Shown: positions 1 to 6,595, numbered from the stretch's first letter. The stretch is 6,780 nt of DNA from an uncultured Gammaproteobacteria bacterium (GCA_913043035.1 CAJWMM010000032.1:1-6780), one strand, 5' to 3'. Numbers and translations are program-made. The notes: a model not told the origin generated them from the letters alone.

Positions 1-1802
1 TCTTTGGATTTGTTTGAAAGAGTGAGCGCTAACAACTTTCTAGATTTTTTTGATAAGGTAGTCTCACGAAGTTGCGACGGGTTCATTTCGCCAAGTCCTT
101 TGAATCTTGTAATTGATAAATCTTTATTATTGGAATCTATCTTCATCTTCTTTAACGTCATGTCTAAGTCTTTATCATCAATGACGTAATAAGTATCCTT
201 TTTAAAATCAACTCTATAAAGAGGAGGTTTAGCAATATAGATATGTCCTGATTTAACCAACGGCTCATAGTGTTTTAAAAATAATGCTAATAATAATGTT
301 GCGATGTGTAATCCATCTGAATCTGCATCTGCAAGAATACATATCTTTCCATATCTGAGTCTGCTTAAATCTGAATTACCTGGCTCTACACCTATAGAGG
401 TACTAATGTCCTTCACTTCTTTAGAATCCAAAATTTTCGAAGAATTAAGTTCCCATGTATTTAAAATTTTCCCCCTTAGAGGGAGGATAGCTTGAAAATT
501 TTTATCTCTTGCCTGTTTTGCTGACCCGCCTGCAGAATCACCTTCAACGAGAAACAGTTCATTTACCTTTATATCTTTGATAAGACAATCAGATAATCTA
601 CTTGGTAGTAATGTGCTTTTATTATTTTTTCTAACACTTTGTAAATTAGCATTAGTTCGTTCTTCTGCATTACTAATTACGAGTGAAGCTATCATTTTAG
701 CCGTTTCTGAATTTTGATTGAACCATATCTCAAAGCTATCTTTAAGCTTTGGTGTTAATAACGACAAGATATTGGCAGATTGGAGCTTAGTTTTAGTTTG
801 CCCAGCAAATTGTGGGTTCATCATCTTTATAGAAATAATAAATGAAGTATTTTTCCAAACATCATCCGGAGTTAATTTAATATTTTTTGGCAATAATTTT
901 TTCCTTGCACAAAAATCTCTCAATGATTCTACAACTGCTGTCTTAAGAGCATTCACATGAGTCCCTCCACTTGGTGTAGGTATTAAATTGACATAACTAG
1001 CTTGGATAGTATCATTAGACTCTGTTAACCACACACATGACCAATCAATAGTTAATTCAGAAGATTCAAAATTCCCGGAGCAAGGTTTTTCTGGTATAAA
1101 AGATAATCCATTTGATGAATTAATTAAATAGTCTCCGAGGCCACCATTATGCAAATAATCAGTTTTCCCTACCTCATATAACTCGTCGATAACTTGTAAC
1201 TTAAGTCCTGGTTGAAGTATTGATTTCGCTTTCACAAGATTATGAAGATCTTTAATATCTAGTTTATGAGTATCAAAGTATTTTTCGTTTATCTTGAATT
1301 TAATTATCGTACCTGATTTCTTTTTCAGATCTTTCTTCGTTTTAGATAATTGTTTTTTAATAGAACCATTGGAAAATGACATTTCATATTGATGATTATC
1401 ACCGCTTCTTACAACAATAACTTTAAGTGATTGTGAGAGTGCGTTTACTATCGACACACCCACTCCATGAAGACCACCAGAAAATTTATAGTTTTTATCC
1501 GAAAACTTTGCGCCTGAATGAAGGTTTGTCATTATCACTTCAACACCTGATACTTTATGATCTGGATGTTTGTCTACTGGAAGTCCTCTACCATTATCCT
1601 CAACAGATATAGAGTTGTCAGTATGGAGTTTAACAATAATATGATCACAAAACCCAGAAATTGCTTCATCAACACTGTTATCAATTAATTCTTGAACTAA
1701 ATGATTCGGATTTGTTGTGTCAGTGTACATGCCAGGTCGTTTTTGAACTGGCTCAATACCCTTTAGGACTTCAATATCAGATGATGTATATTTTTTTTTC
1801 AC
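1..1802 (-). CDS. parE: DNA topoisomerase IV subunit B (ParE), C-terminus cut by window edge
   Basis: ParE supplies the ATPase and part of the cleavage core of topoisomerase IV, which decatenates daughter chromosomes together with ParC in the cytoplasm. About 600 codons are visible. The N-terminal GHKL ATPase has QELIDNSVDEA with Glu38 and Asn42, the DNGRG motif at Asp69, and GGLHGVGVSIVNALS near residues 109-123. A transducer domain with the FAGQTK loop follows. The TOPRIM domain has EGDSAGG (Glu420) and LADADSDGLHI (Asp492, Asp494), and RFKGLGEMNPSQLRETT lies near residue 570. DADSD, GEMNP and the overall length point to ParE rather than GyrB. Only some 30-35 residues should be missing compared with the 630-residue E. 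coli protein. The start is a GTG: it gives the same N-terminal length as E. coli ParE, no ATG or other good start lies upstream, and an in-frame stop occurs six codons before it. No clear Shine-Dalgarno sequence precedes it, and nine A residues follow at once. The gene is divergent from sbcB. Confidence 0.97.
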   Translation of the reverse strand, partial: MKKKYTSSDIEVLKGIEPVQKRPGMYTDTTNPNHLVQELIDNSVDEAISGFCDHIIVKLHTDNSISVEDNGRGLPVDKHPDHKVSGVEVIMTNLHSGAKFSDKNYKFSGGLHGVGVSIVNALSQSLKVIVVRSGDNHQYEMSFSNGSIKKQLSKTKKDLKKKSGTIIKFKINEKYFDTHKLDIKDLHNLVKAKSILQPGLKLQVIDELYEVGKTDYLHNGGLGDYLINSSNGLSFIPEKPCSGNFESSELTIDWSCVWLTESNDTIQASYVNLIPTPSGGTHVNALKTAVVESLRDFCARKKLLPKNIKLTPDDVWKNTSFIISIKMMNPQFAGQTKTKLQSANILSLLTPKLKDSFEIWFNQNSETAKMIASLVISNAEERTNANLQSVRKNNKSTLLPSRLSDCLIKDIKVNELFLVEGDSAGGSAKQARDKNFQAILPLRGKILNTWELNSSKILDSKEVKDISTSIGVEPGNSDLSRLRYGKICILADADSDGLHIATLLLALFLKHYEPLVKSGHIYIAKPPLYRVDFKKDTYYVIDDKDLDMTLKKMKIDSNNKDLSITRFKGLGEMNPSQLRETTLSKKSRKLLALTLSNKSK

Positions 1803-1811
1803 TATGTTGCT

Positions 1812-1827
1812 GTATAATTAATTATAC
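1812..1827. promoter_or_regulatory. Perfect 16-bp palindrome with back-to-back -10 boxes (parE / sbcB)
   Basis: GTATAATTAATTATAC reads the same on both strands and lies in the 49-base spacer between the divergent parE and sbcB genes. It contains a consensus TATAAT on the plus strand (1813-1818) and another on the minus strand (1826-1821). Plus-strand transcription would begin near 1825, about 27 bases before the sbcB start. Minus-strand transcription would begin near 1814, about 12 bases before the parE GTG. Neither strand has a good TTGACA at the usual distance, so the promoter reading rests on the -10 boxes and on position. The palindrome could also be an operator for a dimeric regulator. 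Confidence 0.5.
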
Positions 1828-1836
1828 TACAACAAA

Positions 1837-1844
1837 AAGGAGAG
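1837..1844 (+). promoter_or_regulatory. Ribosome binding site of sbcB
   Basis: AAGGAGAG lies seven bases before the ATG at 1852. It is the strongest Shine-Dalgarno sequence in the window and settles the sbcB start, which also places the nuclease motif (Asp7, Glu9) close to the N-terminus, as the family requires. Confidence 0.85.
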
Positions 1845-1851
1845 AGTATAA

Positions 1852-3273
1852 ATGAATTATGTCTTTTATGATTTTGAGACATCAGGAACTAATAGATATT
1901 TTGATCAGCCAATTCAGATAGCTGCGGCATTAGTTAATGAAGACCTCAAGGTTGTTGAGACTTTAAATGAAACATGCAAACTAAAAGATGGCATTGTACC
2001 TAATCCTCAGGCCCTTCTCATCAATAAAATTAAAATTGATACGCTTAAGAACGGTCAATCTTTTTTCGAAATGGTGAACAAAGTTCATAGTAAATTCACT
2101 GATTGGTCACCAGCTACATTTATTGGATATAACAGTCTTTTTTTTGATGAGGTAGTTCTTAGACAGAGCCTATATCAATCTTTATATGATCCTTATCTGA
2201 CAAATACAAATAATAACCGAAGAGCTGATTTATATCATATAATGTGTGCTATCGCGAAATTGAGACCTAGTGTTGTCAAACTTGGTTTCAATCCAAAAAC
2301 AGAAAAAGAGAGTTATAAACTTGAGTACCTAGCTATAGCAAATAACGTTGAGCAAAAACAGGCGCATGATGCTATAAGTGATGTGTATGCAACTATTGGG
2401 ATTGCAAAGATTATTAAGGAAAAAGCTAATGATTTTTGGGATCATTGTATAAATATCAGTAATCCAAATAATTTCTTATCATACTTAGACTTACATGATG
2501 TTGTATTTAAAGCACCCTCGCATCCTTCGCATGATTTTTCTCCTATGTCATTTATGACCGCAAACCCGGAGAGACCAAAAGAGCTAAGTTTTTTTGATTT
2601 GAACTATGATTTAGAAAAATATAAAGACTCTAGGTTATCAGGAATTATTTCTCTAATAGAAAGTAAAGAAAAAATTATAAAAATATTAGAGATAAACAAA
2701 GCGCCAATAATACTAGGTGATGACTTCATAAAGAATTCAGATCTTTTATCAAGCAAGTTAGATAATAATTATTACGAAAAAGCTAGTGAAATAAAAATGA
2801 ACAAAGAATTTATTGAAAAACTCGAACAAGCTTTGGTGGATAGAGCGCAAGATAAAGCTGTGAATTACCCCATGCCTGATTTTCTTGAGACTCAAATTTA
2901 TTCAGGGTTTAGCGGGCCAGGAGACAAGGAAAAAATGAATGATTTTAGAAATACATCCGATTTTGAAAAAAAATATTTAATCTCTAGAGACTTTGAGGAT
3001 GCTAGATACAGAGAGATCGCATATAGAATCCTCTTTAATGAGTGTCCGACAGTTTTTTCTGAGGATAAACTTAATGAGAGAAAGCAGTTCTTTGCGCAGA
3101 GAGCTCTTGATTCGAGTAATGACGTGAAATGGTGCACAATCGACAAAGCGAGACGAGCCATAGAGAGCTTGCAAGGTAATGATGCATACAAGACAGATGT
3201 CTCATCAATAAAGGAAATTGAATTATTTATTAATGAAGAGGAAGAAAAATACAAAGAATATTTAGCCTGCTAA
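1852..3273 (+). CDS. sbcB: Exodeoxyribonuclease I (3'-5' single-strand DNA exonuclease)
   Basis: SbcB/XonA degrades single-stranded DNA processively from 3' ends in the cytoplasm. It acts in methyl-directed mismatch repair and in trimming recombination intermediates, and it interacts with SSB. The 473 residues match the 475 of E. coli. The DEDDh nuclease domain fills about residues 1-190: YDFETSG carries Asp7 and Glu9, GYNSLFFDE carries Asp99, and AHDAISDVYAT carries His172 and Asp177, with spacing almost identical to E. coli Asp15, Glu17, Asp108, His181 and Asp186. An SH3-like region (about 193-345) and a helical C-terminal domain (about 346-473) follow, including the family-typical stretch DFLETQIYSGF. 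That full architecture separates it from Orn, ExoX and DnaQ. It is divergent from parE. Its TAA stop overlaps the dsbC stop by four bases, so any terminator must lie within the opposite gene. All catalytic residues are present, so it should be active. Confidence 0.96.
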   Translation: MNYVFYDFETSGTNRYFDQPIQIAAALVNEDLKVVETLNETCKLKDGIVPNPQALLINKIKIDTLKNGQSFFEMVNKVHSKFTDWSPATFIGYNSLFFDEVVLRQSLYQSLYDPYLTNTNNNRRADLYHIMCAIAKLRPSVVKLGFNPKTEKESYKLEYLAIANNVEQKQAHDAISDVYATIGIAKIIKEKANDFWDHCINISNPNNFLSYLDLHDVVFKAPSHPSHDFSPMSFMTANPERPKELSFFDLNYDLEKYKDSRLSGIISLIESKEKIIKILEINKAPIILGDDFIKNSDLLSSKLDNNYYEKASEIKMNKEFIEKLEQALVDRAQDKAVNYPMPDFLETQIYSGFSGPGDKEKMNDFRNTSDFEKKYLISRDFEDARYREIAYRILFNECPTVFSEDKLNERKQFFAQRALDSSNDVKWCTIDKARRAIESLQGNDAYKTDVSSIKEIELFINEEEEKYKEYLAC

Positions 3274-3977
3274 TTATTTAGTGTACTTAAAATCTGTTTA
3301 TAAGGAACATAGCCAGGTATTACTTTTCCAGTTTCCGTAAAAATCATAGGAGTGCCGTTGACTCTTAGGCTATAAGCTAATTCTAAATTTTGTTTGAGAG
3401 GGTTGTCACATTTGGCCTCATCAATGAAATCTCCATCAAAGGCTATCTCAAGTAAATCCTTTTTATTTTCTGAACACCAAAGTGAGACCATGCTCATATA
3501 CGCATCATCATCAATTCCATTTCTTGGGAAAAGCACATATCGGACTTCAATATTATTTTCTAATAAGTCTGGTATTTCATTATGTAGCTTTTTACAATAT
3601 GGACAGGATACATCTGTAAAAACAGTTATGATATGATCTGTTTTTTTTGGCTTATAGATAATAGTGTCTTTTTTATCTAGTGTCTGAAGAACTGATATTC
3701 TAAAGTTTTCTATTTTCTGTTGCGTTAGATTAATTCCAGAATCAATCTCAATAATATTACCAGCTAACAAGTAATTTAAATCTGCTGTTAAATAAAAAAT
3801 TTGCTCACCAATTAAGATCTCAAAAAAAGAATTATTTATCTTGTCAATAGAGTCTATTTTAAGATCAGGGTATGATTTGATAAATTTCTCCTCTGCGTCT
3901 TCCGTTGTATAGCTATTTGTATTATTTTGAGTGCAAGAAACTAGTGCTATAAAACTAAATATTAAAAAATATCTCAT
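3270..3977 (-). CDS. dsbC: Thiol:disulfide interchange protein DsbC, predicted lipoprotein
   Basis: DsbC rearranges wrong disulfides in periplasmic proteins and is kept reduced by DsbD. The 235 residues align with the E. coli protein along the length. An N-terminal dimerisation domain spans about 25-85. A thioredoxin fold begins at HIITVFTDVSCPYCKKLH with active-site Cys125 and Cys128. A second, structural cysteine pair, Cys168 and Cys190, matches the family. The cis-proline is in NGTP (Pro210), and the C-terminal VIPGYVPYKQ resembles E. coli LVPGYQPPKE. Two things are unusual. The N-terminus is a short hydrophobic signal ending in a lipobox, LVSC (Cys15), instead of a type I signal. The active site is CPYC, as in DsbG, instead of CGYC. 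The rest of the sequence still favours DsbC over DsbG. The start ATG overlaps the xerD stop as ATGA, and GAGGT lies five bases upstream, so the two genes are probably cotranscribed and translationally coupled. The gene converges on sbcB. Confidence 0.93.
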   Translation of the reverse strand: MRYFLIFSFIALVSCTQNNTNSYTTEDAEEKFIKSYPDLKIDSIDKINNSFFEILIGEQIFYLTADLNYLLAGNIIEIDSGINLTQQKIENFRISVLQTLDKKDTIIYKPKKTDHIITVFTDVSCPYCKKLHNEIPDLLENNIEVRYVLFPRNGIDDDAYMSMVSLWCSENKKDLLEIAFDGDFIDEAKCDNPLKQNLELAYSLRVNGTPMIFTETGKVIPGYVPYKQILSTLNN

Positions 3978-4879
3978 AATTTACCTCTTGGGTGATGTTG
4001 AGCATGGAAGGCTTGAAGCCTCTCTCTCGCTACGTGTGTATAAATCTGAGTAGTTGATAAGCTAGAGTGACCTAATAGCAATTGAACAGCTCTTAAATCT
4101 GCTCCATTGTTTAGCAAATGAGTAGCAAAAGCATGTCTCAATGAATGTGGAGAGATATTTTTGTTTGGAATTGAAATTTTTGAGTATTTACAAATCATAG
4201 ACCAACAAGCTTTGCGCGAAAATATTCTCCCTTTGTCTGTGAGGAATACTCTAGTATTATTCTTCGATGAAATTGGCACTTCTCTATGATTATCAATATA
4301 CTTTAGATACCAACTCATTGCTTTTTCTCCCAATGGTATGATTCTCTCTTTGTCGCCTTTTCCAATTACTCTAACTAAGCCTCGCTCTAGATCTACTTGA
4401 TTTAAATTAAGTTCTATTAATTCTGATACTCTTAGCCCAGTAGCGTACAAAATTTCTAGAATACATCTATCTCTTATGCCTGTACTTGCAGAAGTATCAG
4501 GTGCATCTAAGAGGTTGGTAATATCTTCTTCACTTAAATTGATAGGTAACTTCCTCTTAAGCTTAGGTGAATCAATTAATTCACTTGGGTCAGAACTCAT
4601 CTTATGCATTTTATATGCCCAAACAAAAAAGCCTTTTATGGATGATAAAATTCTATTAATTGAAGCAGAAGAACAACCTGATTCAAATTTCTCGGCTAGA
4701 TACAAATTTAAATCGACGTCACTAGATTCTAATAGTGTAATATTCTTATTGTTCAACCATGACTCGAGTTTATGTAAGTCGCTTGAATAAGATAACATGG
4801 TATTTTTTGATAAACCTCTCTCTATCCAGATTTGATTACAATACTCAGTTATCAAGCTTTTTTTTCTGTGTGTCTGCAT
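3974..4879 (-). CDS. xerD: Tyrosine recombinase XerD
   Basis: XerD works with XerC at the chromosomal dif site, under FtsK control, to resolve chromosome dimers at division. The 301 residues compare with 298 in E. coli. Residues about 1-105 form the N-terminal SAM-like DNA-binding domain and the rest the catalytic domain. The complete catalytic set is visible: Arg150 in ATGLRVSEL, Lys174 in IGKGDKER, His245 and Arg248 in SPHSLRHAFATHLL, His271 in LLGHSSLSTTQIY, and nucleophile Tyr280. The C-terminal QQHHPRA-like tail (AQHHPRGKL), the GADLRAVQLLLGH stretch and the following dsbC favour XerD over XerC or a phage integrase. The ATG at 4879 is chosen because an in-frame TAA lies immediately before it, the next Met is at residue 28, and the N-terminal length then matches E. 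coli. There is no recognisable Shine-Dalgarno sequence. It is the first gene of the xerD-dsbC operon and is divergent from moeA. No dif site was seen in the window. Confidence 0.96.
   Translation of the reverse strand: MQTHRKKSLITEYCNQIWIERGLSKNTMLSYSSDLHKLESWLNNKNITLLESSDVDLNLYLAEKFESGCSSASINRILSSIKGFFVWAYKMHKMSSDPSELIDSPKLKRKLPINLSEEDITNLLDAPDTSASTGIRDRCILEILYATGLRVSELIELNLNQVDLERGLVRVIGKGDKERIIPLGEKAMSWYLKYIDNHREVPISSKNNTRVFLTDKGRIFSRKACWSMICKYSKISIPNKNISPHSLRHAFATHLLNNGADLRAVQLLLGHSSLSTTQIYTHVARERLQAFHAQHHPRGKL
3983..3989 (-). promoter_or_regulatory. Ribosome binding site of dsbC inside the end of xerD
   Basis: Read on the minus strand the bases are AAGAGGT, ending five bases before the dsbC ATG (3977-3975). 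The site lies in the last codons of xerD. With the ATGA overlap of xerD stop and dsbC start, it suggests re-initiation by ribosomes finishing xerD. Confidence 0.7.
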
Positions 4880-4942
4880 TTACATTTACGTATAAGTAAT
4901 TGTACTATGAAATAAGTAAGTATGTAAAATAACTTGTAAGAT
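4880..4942. promoter_or_regulatory. Divergent xerD / moeA promoter region
   Basis: These 63 bases separate the xerD and moeA starts and must hold or overlap the promoters for both operons, unless transcription starts inside the opposite gene. The sequence is very AT-rich. On the plus strand TTGTAC (4900-4905) and TAAAAT (4925-4930) could form a weak promoter with a long 19-base spacer, giving only a few bases of leader before the moeA ATG. On the minus strand no convincing hexamer pair stands out. Neither start codon has a Shine-Dalgarno sequence in front of it. Confidence 0.4.
4892..4919. repeat. 8-bp direct repeat with 20-bp period between xerD and moeA
   Basis: ATAAGTAA occurs at 4892-4899 and again at 4912-4919, exactly 20 bases apart, close to two turns of the DNA helix. 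A third, degraded match follows at the same period (4932-4939, ACTTGTAA, five of eight bases). Same-face spacing in a divergent promoter region fits a tandem binding site for a regulator, but short AT-rich repeats also arise by chance. Confidence 0.35.
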
Positions 4943-6196
4943 ATGAAAGAAATAATAAAAAATAGCTGTATCAATGAATTCGACCCAAATGCGTTAGAGG
5001 AAATACAAGCTATTAATAAGATTATTAAAGTAATTAAACCCAATAAATCTAGTGAGAAAGTTAATATTAAAGATGCTTTGCATAGAACTATTTCATCTTC
5101 AGTTCGTGCGTCAATAAATGTTCCTTCTTTTAAGAATTCTGCTATGGATGGTTATGCTATTAATCTTCATGATTTGAAGTTAAATAAATTCAAACTATCT
5201 GAAATTGGTGTCTCATTTGCTGGTAAACCCTTTCGATCATCTCTAAGAAAAGGTGGGACTGTGAGGGTTATGACAGGAGCATTGATACCTAAAAATGCAG
5301 ATGCAGTAATCATGAAAGAAATGGTATCGAAAGAGGGTATTTATATTAATTTTCCTCAAAATATCAAAAAAAATCAGAATATTAGGTTCGCTGGGGAAGA
5401 TATTAAAAAAGGAGAGACGGTTTTTAAACAAGGAGATGAATTAGATTTTTCTGGTCTATCAATACTATCTTCTCTAGGCATAGAATATGTTGATGTATTC
5501 TGTAAACCAAAGGTAAGTTATTTTTCAAGTGGGGATGAATTAGTTGCCACAGGCAAAAAGTTACAACAAGGTCAGATTTATGATAGCAACCGATATCTTC
5601 TTCATGGATTACTTAAAGATCTGCCTGTAGTCTTTACTGATTTAGGAATTGTGAAAGATAAGAAACTTCATTTAGTAAATAAACTCCGAAGAGCATCTGA
5701 AAAATCGGATATCATAATAACAACCGGAGGCGTATCAGTTGGAGATGCAGATTATATAAAAGATGCGCTAAATGAAGTTGGCTCAGTAGGATTTTGGAAA
5801 ATTGCGATAAAGCCTGGAAGACCACTAGCATTTGGGAAAATAAATGATTCCTATTTCTTTGGACTACCTGGTAATCCTGTCTCTGCGGCAGTTACTTTTC
5901 AACTATTTGTAATTCCTGCTATAAATAGACTCTTATCACAAAAAAGAAAAAAAATGATTTTAATAAAGGCTATTTCTAAAAACAAGCTAAAAAAGAAACC
6001 AGGGCGGACAGAATATAAACGCGCGATACTATCGACAATTAATAATAAAACTTATGTTGAAACTACTGGTCTACAAGGATCTAACATAATGATGTCTATG
6101 CTTAAAGCCAATTGCTATATTAGGTTATCAGCGGATATAAGCAATGTTAGCAAAGGTGATATAGTTGAGATTATACCTTTTAGTACTAAATTTTAA
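4943..6196 (+). CDS. moeA: Molybdopterin molybdenumtransferase MoeA
   Basis: MoeA inserts molybdate into adenylylated molybdopterin, the product of MogA, to make the molybdenum cofactor in the cytoplasm. The 417 residues compare with 411 in E. coli. Family signatures appear in order: PSFKNSAMDGYAI (Asp69, equal to E. coli Asp59), MTGALIPKNADAVIMKE (110-126), FAGEDIKKGE (149-158), SSGDELV (195-201), TGGVSVGDADYIKDAL (261-276), IKPGRPLAFGKI (289-300) and GLPGNPVSAAVTFQ (307-320). A C-terminal domain IV starts near 335, with GRTEYKRAIL and GLQGSNIMMS. The ATG at 4943 gives an N-terminus about ten residues longer than E. coli up to the SAMDGY motif. It has no Shine-Dalgarno sequence, but no other ATG occurs before that motif. 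Nine bases separate it from the RDD gene, so the two are probably cotranscribed. No other cofactor gene lies in the window. Confidence 0.96.
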   Translation: MKEIIKNSCINEFDPNALEEIQAINKIIKVIKPNKSSEKVNIKDALHRTISSSVRASINVPSFKNSAMDGYAINLHDLKLNKFKLSEIGVSFAGKPFRSSLRKGGTVRVMTGALIPKNADAVIMKEMVSKEGIYINFPQNIKKNQNIRFAGEDIKKGETVFKQGDELDFSGLSILSSLGIEYVDVFCKPKVSYFSSGDELVATGKKLQQGQIYDSNRYLLHGLLKDLPVVFTDLGIVKDKKLHLVNKLRRASEKSDIIITTGGVSVGDADYIKDALNEVGSVGFWKIAIKPGRPLAFGKINDSYFFGLPGNPVSAAVTFQLFVIPAINRLLSQKRKKMILIKAISKNKLKKKPGRTEYKRAILSTINNKTYVETTGLQGSNIMMSMLKANCYIRLSADISNVSKGDIVEIIPFSTKF

Positions 6197-6205
6197 TGGA
6201 ATTAT

Positions 6206-6595
6206 ATGAAACAAGAAATTGGATTATTTAAGACACTTACTATTTGTCTATATGATTGGATGCTTCTATTTTCGATACTATTTTTTCTCTCTTTTCCTTT
6301 CGTTTATTTGAATCAAGGAGACGATTTAGGTAATAATATTTTTTATCAACTTTATGTTTTCTTCATTATTATTTTTTATTATTCATGGTTTTGGATAAAG
6401 CATAAACAGACACTTGGAATGAAAAGCTGGAGAGTCTATATTGAGGATGTTAATGGGTTAGATAAAATATCTTTTAAACAATGTATTCTGAGAATATTTT
6501 TCTCTTTAATTGGTGGTCATATTTTTCTCATATTTAACAAAAGATCTTTACACGACTTAGTGTCAAAAACACATATTATCAAAAAAGATAATTAG
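6206..6595 (+). CDS. RDD-family small membrane protein
   Basis: This 129-residue inner-membrane protein has three likely membrane helices, about 14-35, 43-62 and 90-108. The RDD (TM2/RDD) signature is visible as CLYDWM (Asp17) in the first helix, KQTLGMKSWRVYIEDVNG between helices two and three, and the C-terminal RSLHDLVSKTHII (Asp116). The family is widespread; no firm biochemical role can be given here, and some members have been linked to ion transport. The arginine that normally stands seven or eight residues before the first aspartate is missing (Lys9-Thr10 instead). It follows moeA by nine bases, with only a weak TGGA in front of its ATG. Its TAG overlaps the stop of the convergent LptG-like gene. 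RDD genes are also found beside lptG in Pseudomonas, which supports the assignment. Confidence 0.82.
   Translation: MKQEIGLFKTLTICLYDWMLLFSILFFLSFPFVYLNQGDDLGNNIFYQLYVFFIIIFYYSWFWIKHKQTLGMKSWRVYIEDVNGLDKISFKQCILRIFFSLIGGHIFLIFNKRSLHDLVSKTHIIKKDN

Noticed and set aside
473..483. CCCT-TAG-AGGG inverted repeat beside a T run, looking like a terminator
   Set aside because: It falls in the codons for the conserved ParE stretch LPLRGKIL, and the T run lies on the wrong side for a plus-strand terminator.
718..960. 80-codon plus-strand open frame within parE
   Set aside because: It is the reverse of the ParE transducer region, whose minus-strand reading matches the family residue by residue.
2898..3254. 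118-codon open frame on the minus strand inside sbcB
   Set aside because: It lies antisense to the conserved C-terminal domain of sbcB, its translation is a Ser/Leu-rich string without recognisable motifs, and it has no ribosome binding site. It is a shadow.
3262..3273. Small inverted repeat TTAGC-CT-GCTAA at the sbcB/dsbC junction
   Set aside because: The stem is only four to five pairs with a two- to four-base loop. A T-rich stretch follows on the minus strand, but the hairpin is too weak to call a terminator.
4476..4790. 104-codon plus-strand open frame inside xerD
   Set aside because: It is antisense to the highly conserved xerD N-terminal and core region and has no motif of its own.
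3974..4879. xerD as an integrase marking a mobile element
   Set aside because: Length, C-terminal HHPR tail and the coupling to dsbC match housekeeping XerD. No tRNA, attachment repeats or cargo genes are nearby.
4852..5043. 63-codon hydrophobic minus-strand open frame across the xerD-moeA spacer
   Set aside because: It looks like a small membrane protein, but it is antisense to the start of moeA, overlaps the start of xerD in another frame, and has no Shine-Dalgarno sequence. AT-rich antisense sequence readily gives hydrophobic translations.
6575..6592. Hairpin ATTATC-A6-GATAAT just before the RDD stop
   Set aside because: The six-pair stem is almost entirely A-T and no T run follows on either strand, so it is unlikely to act as a terminator. 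It also encodes the RDD C-terminus.
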